DNA of 13,285 bases from Spirochaetaceae bacterium (GTDB taxonomy: Bacteria; Spirochaetota; Spirochaetia; SZUA-6; RPPD01): assembly GCA_003818675.1 (NCBI GenBank), contig RPPD01000015.1, positions 1 through 13,285 on the forward strand. Direction: 5' to 3'. Shown here piece by piece: positions 8,401 through 13,285 of this stretch (position 1 is its first letter; each line of letters begins with the position of its first letter). The translations under genes and the position numbers were made by a program. The notes under the pieces were generated by a model that saw only the letters and a program-made list of their open reading frames with translations, did not search any database and was not told the origin of the DNA.

Positions 8401-9879
8401 TGAGCCAACCACAAGGAATTCCATCGCATCGGGCGAATGGATGAAAAGACTGCCGCGGTCGGCATGGAAAAACTCAACGACCCTTGCCAGGGCGATGGAA
8501 ATCAGATCACCGGGATTTTCATCGTTCCCCGCCAAAAAAAGGGCGGAAATTCCCGAGAGCAGCTCCTCGAATGCTATCCCCTCTGTAAGCTCCTTCTCTG
8601 CAATTTTACGCTGTGTCAGATCATAGGCAGTACCCCTCGTACCGACAATATTCCCGTGACTGTCGGTGACGGGTTTTGCATGAAAAACAAGGTTGATCTC
8701 GTTTCCGGATTTGTCCAGATGCACGGTTTCATATCCCCGAACTGTTTTTCCCGCGAGCAGCGCCTGGAACAGAATTAGGTCTTTCTCAGCCTGTTCGGCA
8801 TTCTGGAAATCGGTGAATTTTTTGCCGAGCATTTCATCCATCCGGTACCCAAAGACATCCTCCCATGCCGGATTGAGATAGGTATATCGGCCTTCTGCAT
8901 CGCACTTCCAGATGAGATCCTGGGCGGTCTCCACCAGGTCCTGGTACAGCTGCTCGCTTTTTCCGAGCTTTTCCTCGGTAAAGAGCCTCGCGACGGCAAT
9001 GCCCACCTGAGCTCCGACCTCTTCAAACCTGGTGCGCATCTGTGCATCTGCTTCGTCGCATGCATGCGATGCCAGGTTTATGCAGGCTATCACCCGGTTT
9101 TCGTGCCTGATCGGGAACGCCGCGATCATCCGGATTCTTTCCGGATTGTAATTCACAAGATCCGAGCCGGGTACCTCCAGATGCTCCAGATAAACGGGTT
9201 TTCCCTTGAGGATGAGCGCCACGCGCGGGTCGTCGGCGGATATTTTTTTTGCATCTTGCAGAAAACTGTCTCCAAGATTTTTCCAGACCTCCAGCACTAG
9301 TTCTCCGCTGGCGGAATCCAGGAGATAGATTCCCCCTGCGTCAAATCCGGGTATCTCGAGGGCGGCCTCAAGGCAGAGGGCAATTCCCTCATTGAGCCCC
9401 TTGACAGCGAGAAGTTCGAATGCGAGCTTTCGCTGTGTCTCAAGCCGCCTTTCCGCCTCCCGGCGCTTCTGGTTTTCCCTGAGCAGCTTTTCTGTTGTTT
9501 CCCTTCGTCTGATATTCTGCTTTCTCTGCAAAGAGACAAGGATGCTCGCCAGGATGACAACCATTAATCCCGGGAGGGTCCTGGCTACCTCCAGGAAGGT
9601 CCATTCCCCGTTTCCGACATGAATAAATTCCGTTTGGCTGTATAGCAGAACCGCAAGCGGAATTGCGACCAACGGACCAAAGTAAAATGCGGCCAGGAGA
9701 ACAGGAACGAACTGAAGACTCTCGGCCATGTGCCCCATCAATTCATGGAGTGAACTGAAAAAAACCGCATGGAGAATGACCATGACAGAGCAGATGATAA
9801 TGCCAAATCTTTTCTGCCCAAGCTTTTCAGAGAATTTCTGTCTGGTAATTGAATCAGAAACCGGTTTCACCTTCTTCAA
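5440..9879 (-). CDS. multi-PAS/GAF hybrid sensor histidine kinase with C-terminal receiver
   Basis: A 1,479-residue membrane-anchored hybrid kinase. Visible order: three hydrophobic helices (about 26-44, 57-80, 101-117), a charged coiled-coil linker (118-155), GAF (about 150-300), PAS (307-425), GAF-like (435-598), then four PAS domains (about 603-715, 723-838, 850-968, 975-1098), several ending in the PAC-type DITERK/DVTERH motif. The kinase core has the H-box [11 protein letters not shown] with the phospho-accepting H1123, N-box [11 protein letters not shown]1 DEGVGIP, F-box FDPFFTTK and G2 GSGLGLATS. The receiver at 1356-1476 has acidic residues D1362/D1363, phospho-acceptor D1411 (ILDLTIP) and K1462. 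No HPt or DNA-binding domain is present. The start is TTG directly after an in-frame TAA, with GTG at codon 4 as an alternative. The N-terminal extracytoplasmic loops are short, so sensing is probably through the GAF/PAS domains. Ligand and output partner are unknown. It lies upstream of copA in the same direction, but nothing ties it to copper. Confidence 0.93.
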   Translation of the reverse strand: MKKVKPVSDSITRQKFSEKLGQKRFGIIICSVMVILHAVFFSSLHELMGHMAESLQFVPVLLAAFYFGPLVAIPLAVLLYSQTEFIHVGNGEWTFLEVARTLPGLMVVILASILVSLQRKQNIRRRETTEKLLRENQKRREAERRLETQRKLAFELLAVKGLNEGIALCLEAALEIPGFDAGGIYLLDSASGELVLEVWKNLGDSFLQDAKKISADDPRVALILKGKPVYLEHLEVPGSDLVNYNPERIRMIAAFPIRHENRVIACINLASHACDEADAQMRTRFEEVGAQVGIAVARLFTEEKLGKSEQLYQDLVETAQDLIWKCDAEGRYTYLNPAWEDVFGYRMDEMLGKKFTDFQNAEQAEKDLILFQALLAGKTVRGYETVHLDKSGNEINLVFHAKPVTDSHGNIVGTRGTAYDLTQRKIAEKELTEGIAFEELLSGISALFLAGNDENPGDLISIALARVVEFFHADRGSLFIHSPDAMEFLVVGSSSREGIPAREEKITEKMFPWMYRQMVQGNIIILDEAHKAPPDAVKEIEFVKKAGIYATVIFPFQFKGESGFINLTAFKPVKEWPVNIIPRLTIIGEQFINIIRRHQAVSERDRIFSNSIDMLATVGFDGFFKELNPAWQKTLGYTPEELRARPFIEFVHSDDRQSTKECISDLAKGESVYGFENRYLCSNGEYRWLAWNSVPIPAENIIFAVARDITRQKQAERVLVEEEERMRLIIENAMFGAHMYEVASDNNLVFIGFNPAAEKILGIQQRDFIGKTIEEAFPPLAATELPGKYRDVALGAGHFEMEQVSYDDNKQISGVYSIHAFNTGLRRMTVFFRDVTERHKAELEILAREALLNESQRVAQLGHYTLDIVSGTWEGSPALYELFGIDQDFRRDVNGWILVVHPDHRVEMQEYLANHVIRDLHTFDREYRIIRIDDHTERWVHGLGQLAIDNNGKAMRMFGTIQDITERKIAEESLAAEKERLSVTLRSIGDAVISTDTSGRIVLMNSVAEHLTGWKLEEAQGRNLSEVFRIVDETSREPRPNPADEVMRTGEIVSLANHTLLISKDGGERIIVDSGAPIRDMHSRTVGVVLVFRDNTEKQKTEENLIRTQKLESIGLLAGGIAHDFNNLLGGIFGYLEIARDYLGSGMYHQVDPLLERALAVYGRARNLTQQLLTFSKGGTPVKNTGNIGKVVKETVAFALSGSNVRCLYDIPEDLWNCDFDENQLSQAFDNIVINAKHAMGKGGVLEVSVKNMSLVKGTHPLLKPGDYVCIRIRDEGVGIPHENLTKIFDPFFTTKKTGSGLGLATSYSIIKKHDGLIEAESEVGKGTLITVWLPASKKETVETTRKLKMTGMLCGRVLVMDDEDYIREIVITMLERIGCSVETAKDGPEALAKFKIARDEGKPFKIAILDLTIPGGKGGKEIVKALLQMDPDAKIIASSGYSEDPVMSSPKKYGFAGKILKPYRFGELNEIIQSVLSS

Positions 9880-10035
9880 TTATTATCCATCCATTGCGCG
9901 GTGTTTTTATGGAATACCCTCATGGAAAAATCTGCACAATCAATTTTAATTGAAAAAAGTTGCTCCCGCCATCATTTTATTCAAAGTCAGTCCATCAGGG
10001 GATAAGTTTCTTTATGGTTTCAATCAACTGCTCGC

Positions 10036-12042
10036 TCATCTTCCCGGATTTGGGGATCCAGGGCGAGGTACGCGCGGAAATGAGTATTCTCCGCGGTAAT
10101 TGGACTGGTTGTAATGCGGTGCCCGTTTGGGATTATAGACTGGAGAAATTTCTGCTGGCCTGTCCTGGGTATAGATCCAGATTGAATCCTTGTCCCAGGT
10201 GACAATTTCGCTCCGTGGATCTCCTGTCAAGTCACAGGCTTCTGCGCAAAGATCAGGGTGTCCGTCATTCGGGAAAAGCACCACCCGACGGCCATTACCG
10301 TCAATCATGCCCCCGCATCCGGCGCTTGTGTTTAAAAGAGCGAGGTCACATCCATCACCGCGCCAGTTGACGGGATTCAGGGTGTTTCCCAGACAATCCG
10401 GTTCAAACGAAAACAGGCGTTTTCCTGTGCAGTCGTGGAATGAAATAATACCAGGGTGATGCCAAAAGGTAATGCAATAAAACTGGAGACCTGGAAGATC
10501 CTGGCGAAACCGCGCGGATGAGATCCGCTGTGCGTGTCCCAGAAGCTCCTTGTGAAGGACTTCCCCGGAGCCCGCGTCAAATATGCAGAATCCCTCGTCT
10601 CCGGATACAGTCGCAATCTGGAGTCCGGTTTGGTCAGGATTGAAATGTCCCATGATAATTTCATCAGTATGGTCAGGCCAGTCATGGTTCCAGATGACAT
10701 TGCAATCAGCATCAAACAGGGTGTAGCCCGCAAATATCTCGTCCCTGCCGTCCTTGTTGGCATCAAAGGGCATTGGGAAGTGCCCGGTATTAGGCTTGCA
10801 CTTGCCCGCGGGCCGTTTTGCCGACATGAGCAGGTTCAGGTTGTCATCATATATCCAGAACTGTCGGTAGCGGTTCTTGATGATTATGTCCTGCGGTCCG
10901 GGCAGCCCGCGCACATTCGCAATGATCACACAGTCCGCGTTTAAAAAACCATAGCGGTTTTCGTCTTCTGCATTGTTGGGCACAGAAACACTTTTTTTAA
11001 CCTTCCCTGTCATGCCATCAAGAATCATGAGTCTGAAGTTCTTGACACAGATAACCTCGTCTGCTCCATCACCGTCTATATCGAAAATCTGAACTGGCAG
11101 ATCACTTGTAGTGATGGCGGCATCCATGGAATCCTGCGGTTCTCCGATCTGCCAGAGTACATTGCCTGCAAGATCAACAGCAGTGAGACAGCGGATGGCC
11201 GAATAATCGTCCTTTTCCGGCTGAAGCTTGATGTTCTGGGCTATCAGTATGTCAAGTTCGTTTTTCTTGCTCTGCAAGTGCCCAAACCTGAGCTGGCGGC
11301 CAGCTCCAAAACCCTGTGTGCTTAACTTCCTCCAAAGAAGTGGTTTTGGATACTGCTCGCGAAGTTTACATAGTTCTTTCTCTTTTTTATCATGAAGATT
11401 GATGAAGATCCCATGATCCTGCTTTGGCATCTGTATGGTAATCTGATCGAAAAAACAGGTGGTAGTTGAAAAAAGGGCTACTCGCCCCTGATTGTACATG
11501 TCATCCCTGCAGGAAAAAAGTTTTTTCCCATCAAAACCAGCTTCTATAAGATTTCCACTGACAGTCACAGAAAGCTCGTGTATCCCAGTGTTGCCTATGC
11601 GGATCTCAGCCTCTCCCAGGAGTAACTGCTCTTCATGATATATACGAACCAGTTTTGCCCGATTCCCGTTTTCAAGGAGAAACACATAATACTCACGGTT
11701 ATTCCTGTACCTCACCAGCAATCCGGCACTTCCGTCAATCCGCATGAACTGAAGCTCGATTTTCGCTGTATAATTCTGCCATTCACAGTCTCCAGTCACA
11801 AGCATTCTTGGATGAGGGACAGTCGACTCGATGGTGGAAAGCATGCGCTTTTTTCCGTTTTCTTCTATGATAATCCATGCCGCAGTACAAGGACGCCATG
11901 AATGGGATATTGTTCCCTCGCGCCAGGCACCAGTGAAACCAACAGGTGGAAGGTAATGGTATTCCTGTGTCGCAAAATAATTGCTTGGGAATGGGCCTGC
12001 GGGAAATTGTGAAAAATCATCAGAAAACAGCATAATATCCAT
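10036..12042 (-). CDS. LamG-like plus FG-GAP propeller protein, rhamnogalacturonan-lyase-like (PL11-like)
   Basis: A 668-residue protein with no signal peptide or membrane helix at its start, so probably cytoplasmic. Residues 1-205 look like a concanavalin/LamG-type beta sandwich (SAGLLVRYRNNREYYVFLLE; GRVALFSTTTCFFDQI). From about 245 the chain has repeated beta-propeller elements with Ca2+-binding-like acidic loops: DIDGDGADEV (321-330), DANKDGRDEI (427-436) and DLTGDPRSEIVTWD (604-617). The C-terminal pattern of an acidic loop, then IWIYTQD, then YNQSNYR (644-650) resembles family-11 rhamnogalacturonan lyases, where a similar loop is followed by LRIYT and YNQPPHPG. PL11 members exist in secreted and intracellular forms. 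The similarity is partial, so the activity is unproven; a sugar-binding or hydrolase role is possible. It is divergent from a sugar-binding lipoprotein gene, which supports a role in using imported oligosaccharide. There is no clear Shine-Dalgarno; the ATG at 12033 (codon 4) is an alternative start. Confidence 0.8.
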   Translation of the reverse strand: MDIMLFSDDFSQFPAGPFPSNYFATQEYHYLPPVGFTGAWREGTISHSWRPCTAAWIIIEENGKKRMLSTIESTVPHPRMLVTGDCEWQNYTAKIELQFMRIDGSAGLLVRYRNNREYYVFLLENGNRAKLVRIYHEEQLLLGEAEIRIGNTGIHELSVTVSGNLIEAGFDGKKLFSCRDDMYNQGRVALFSTTTCFFDQITIQMPKQDHGIFINLHDKKEKELCKLREQYPKPLLWRKLSTQGFGAGRQLRFGHLQSKKNELDILIAQNIKLQPEKDDYSAIRCLTAVDLAGNVLWQIGEPQDSMDAAITTSDLPVQIFDIDGDGADEVICVKNFRLMILDGMTGKVKKSVSVPNNAEDENRYGFLNADCVIIANVRGLPGPQDIIIKNRYRQFWIYDDNLNLLMSAKRPAGKCKPNTGHFPMPFDANKDGRDEIFAGYTLFDADCNVIWNHDWPDHTDEIIMGHFNPDQTGLQIATVSGDEGFCIFDAGSGEVLHKELLGHAQRISSARFRQDLPGLQFYCITFWHHPGIISFHDCTGKRLFSFEPDCLGNTLNPVNWRGDGCDLALLNTSAGCGGMIDGNGRRVVLFPNDGHPDLCAEACDLTGDPRSEIVTWDKDSIWIYTQDRPAEISPVYNPKRAPHYNQSNYRGEYSFPRVPRPGSPNPGR

Positions 12043-12077
12043 AGATATTTGAATTATATGAAGAATAGGTTTGAATT

Positions 12078-12106
12078 ACCATAGGAGATACAATTTCCCA
12101 TATCAA
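12078..12106 (-). promoter_or_regulatory. candidate promoter for the lyase-like gene
   Basis: On the minus strand TTGATA (12106-12101, 5 of 6 consensus bases) is followed after 17 bp by TATGGT (12083-12078, 4 of 6). Transcription would begin near 12071, leaving a leader of about 29 bases. A perfect TATAAT at 12058-12053 is nearer the gene but has a poor -35 and would give an almost leaderless message. Confidence 0.4.
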
Positions 12107-12150
12107 CAAAATTCGATATTAATAACTATTAAAAAAATAGAAATAGATAG

Positions 12151-12179
12151 TTGACAGAGGGAAAATATTCAGACATAAT
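12151..12179 (+). promoter_or_regulatory. sigma70-type promoter of the sugar-binding lipoprotein gene
   Basis: TTGACA (12151-12156, perfect) is separated by exactly 17 bp from CATAAT (12174-12179, 5 of 6 consensus bases). An A-rich tract at 12131-12145 lies upstream like an UP element. The predicted start point is near 12186, about 104 bases before the ATG. The -10 lies inside the left arm of a perfect inverted repeat, so the promoter is probably under repressor control. Confidence 0.7.
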
Positions 12180-12208
12180 TGGTTGATTGACTTAATCAAC
12201 CAATTATG
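12174..12208. promoter_or_regulatory. perfect 15-bp-arm inverted repeat, candidate operator
   Basis: The left arm CATAATTGGTTGATT (12174-12188) and right arm AATCAACCAATTATG (12194-12208) are exact reverse complements around a 5-bp spacer GACTT. The repeat runs from the -10 hexamer to about +22 of the lipoprotein promoter, the classic position for a repressor dimer. It may also affect the divergent lyase-like gene about 70 bp beyond. No T-run follows, so it is not an intrinsic terminator. The regulator is not in this window and its family cannot be told. Confidence 0.65.
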
Positions 12209-12213
12209 CATCT

Positions 12214-12256
12214 GTTGCGTTGCAACAAAAAATGTTGCACTCTATACAGAGTGCAA
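12214..12256 (+). promoter_or_regulatory. leader hairpins built from GTTGC/GCAAC repeats
   Basis: Two adjacent inverted repeats lie in the predicted 5' leader. The first is GTTGC (12214-12218) with GCAAC (12222-12226), overlapping the 8-bp palindrome GTTGCAAC at 12219-12226. The second is a perfect 10-bp stem, GTTGCACTCT (12234-12243) with AGAGTGCAAC (12248-12257 region, ending at 12256-12257) around an ATAC loop. Because GTTGC occurs three times and GCAAC twice, alternative pairings are possible. No U-run follows. They could be mRNA-stabilising hairpins, a structure controlling translation, or a second protein-binding site. Confidence 0.5.
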
Positions 12257-12275
12257 CTAAAAATGCATAAAAAAA

Positions 12276-12282
12276 AGGAGGG
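12276..12282 (+). promoter_or_regulatory. strong ribosome binding site of the sugar-binding lipoprotein
   Basis: AGGAGGG ends 7 bases before the ATG at 12290, after a run of A bases. This near-ideal Shine-Dalgarno fixes the start and predicts high expression, as is usual for periplasmic binding proteins. Confidence 0.85.
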
Positions 12283-12289
12283 TAATACT

Positions 12290-13285
12290 ATGAATACAAA
12301 AGGTGCAATCCTTTTGTGCGCTCTTCTGGCGGTCGTCTTCGCGTTTACCGCATGTGACGGCGGAACCGACGGTGGCGGCAGAACAGTGACTATGTGGAGT
12401 TTCGCCCCGAATAACGTGGTGGAATGGAAAGCCAGACAAGCGGACATCGAGAAGAAATTCAACATTAAGCTCGTCATTGAAGAAGTTGCGCAGAACGCAT
12501 TCTTCCAGAAGCTCCAGGCCAATATGACAGCGGGAACAGATGTTCCGGATATCATCGAGTGGATGATCGAGAACAACCGCGTCCTGGATGCCAATCCTGC
12601 AAAGAGCTATGTTCAGCCTCTCGATGACTTTGTGAAAAGCTCTTCAGTGTTCCCCAAAGTGCTTCCAGGCCGCGCTGCCTGGGTCACATACGGCGGACAC
12701 ACATACGGACTTCCCCACGACGTTCATCCTGTAGTGCTTATCTACAATGACACAATCTGGAAGTCAGTGGGCGTTGACGTTGCAACCCTGAAGACATGGG
12801 ACGAGTTCTTCGCAGCTTCCAAGAAGCTCATCGCGCAGCAGTCCGGCGGGAAACCGCTTCACTATGCTCTTCCCTATGCGAAAAACGGTCTCCAGAGCAG
12901 CATGTTCATGATCTGGCAGCAGACAGGTTCCCAGATTCTTGATGCCTCTGGAAAACCCACTTTCACGGACCCCAAGTTCGTGGAATTTGCCAAGAAATGG
13001 CAGACATGGGTTGATTCAGGCGTTTTCACCGATTGGGACTGGGGCCAGTTTGGCGCGCTTTTGGCAAACGGCACCCTCTGTTCATTCACATCACCCGACT
13101 GGTGGGTCGGCCAGGTCGATACAGCAGCAAAGGAAGGCAAGTACCAGTTCAGAGTCAGGGCTCTGCCTGAATACTATGCCGGCGGCCCGAAATCAGCCTC
13201 ATGGGGCGGTTCATTCATGGCAATTCCCAGGGGCAAAGACAATGCGGCTTTCCTGTACAAGATCATGGAGTACATGCAGTACGAC
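12290..13285 (+). CDS. ABC-transporter sugar-binding lipoprotein (family 1), 3' end outside the window
   Basis: The first 332 codons of a gene that runs off the right edge, with no stop reached. It should encode the extracytoplasmic solute-binding component of a carbohydrate ABC importer. The N-terminus is a lipoprotein signal: a lysine at residue 4, a hydrophobic core (AILLCALLAVVFAF), then the lipobox FTAC with C22 as the lipidated cysteine, followed by a flexible Gly/Asp-rich tether (DGGTDGGG). After that comes the family-1 fold start VTMWSFAPN, the central pattern TAGTDVPDIIEW, the GLPHDVHPVVLIYNDTIW segment, which matches the usual 'YGLP…LxYN' of maltose-type binding proteins, and KTWDEFFAASKKL. 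Many tryptophans (for example in DWDWGQF and PDWWVGQ) suggest aromatic stacking to sugar. Full members have about 420 residues, so roughly 90 are missing. Permease genes probably follow outside the window. Substrate is inferred only from the divergent lyase-like gene. Confidence 0.93.
   Translation, partial: MNTKGAILLCALLAVVFAFTACDGGTDGGGRTVTMWSFAPNNVVEWKARQADIEKKFNIKLVIEEVAQNAFFQKLQANMTAGTDVPDIIEWMIENNRVLDANPAKSYVQPLDDFVKSSSVFPKVLPGRAAWVTYGGHTYGLPHDVHPVVLIYNDTIWKSVGVDVATLKTWDEFFAASKKLIAQQSGGKPLHYALPYAKNGLQSSMFMIWQQTGSQILDASGKPTFTDPKFVEFAKKWQTWVDSGVFTDWDWGQFGALLANGTLCSFTSPDWWVGQVDTAAKEGKYQFRVRALPEYYAGGPKSASWGGSFMAIPRGKDNAAFLYKIMEYMQYD

Noticed and set aside
7486..8403. 305-codon plus-strand open frame opposite the hybrid kinase
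   Set aside because: It is antisense to well-conserved PAS/GAF coding sequence and resembles no protein family.
5440..9879. Hybrid kinase as a dedicated copper sensor of the CusS type
   Set aside because: It lacks a large periplasmic sensor domain and visible Met/His copper motifs; its input domains are PAS and GAF.
12196..12594. 132-codon minus-strand open frame across the lipoprotein start
   Set aside because: It is antisense to the binding-protein gene and runs into its leader hairpins; there is no domain or convincing start.

Overview
The window is bacterial chromosomal DNA of roughly 50% GC with tightly packed, mostly intact genes. The lineage cannot be fixed from sequence alone. The small two-helix membrane protein upstream of an RluD-type gene, and the sugar-binding lipoprotein with a relaxed lipobox, remind me of free-living Spirochaetes. 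Treat that as a tentative inference.

Layout. (1) Positions 1-1293, plus strand: the 3' end of a small membrane-protein gene, then an intact RluA/RluD-family pseudouridine synthase. (2) Positions 1290-5371, minus strand: a compact copper-homeostasis operon read copA (Cu+ P1B-ATPase), then csoR (CsoR-type repressor), then a membrane protein fusing a heavy-metal-associated (HMA) domain, a DsbD/UreH-like transmembrane domain and a cupredoxin domain. The three genes are 11 and 3 bp apart. A 29-bp GC-rich near-palindrome lies just ahead of copA, beside a perfect TTGACA hexamer; this is the most plausible site for CsoR autoregulation. (3) Positions 5440-9879, minus strand: a 1,479-residue hybrid sensor histidine kinase with about three membrane helices, two GAF domains, about five PAS domains, the kinase core and a C-terminal receiver. 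(4) Positions 10036-12042, minus strand: a 668-residue protein with an N-terminal LamG-like sandwich and an FG-GAP-type propeller whose C-terminus resembles rhamnogalacturonan lyases. (5) A 247-bp divergent control region at 12043-12289 with a strong sigma70-type promoter overlapping a perfect 15-bp-arm inverted repeat, plus further hairpins. (6) Positions 12290-13285, plus strand: the start of an ABC-transporter sugar-binding lipoprotein cut by the window edge.

How the genes may work together. Copper entering the cytoplasm would release CsoR from the copA promoter. CopA would then export Cu+, and the fusion protein would bind copper at both membrane faces and possibly move metal or electrons. 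The sugar-binding lipoprotein would capture oligosaccharides outside the cytoplasmic membrane, and the divergent lyase-like protein, which has no signal peptide, could act on the imported sugars. The hybrid kinase sits between these modules with no obvious partner; its ligand and output are unknown. The 156-bp gap at 9880-10035 between the kinase and the lyase-like gene shows no clear terminator or RNA. No tRNA, rRNA, CRISPR array, insertion sequence or phage gene was seen.
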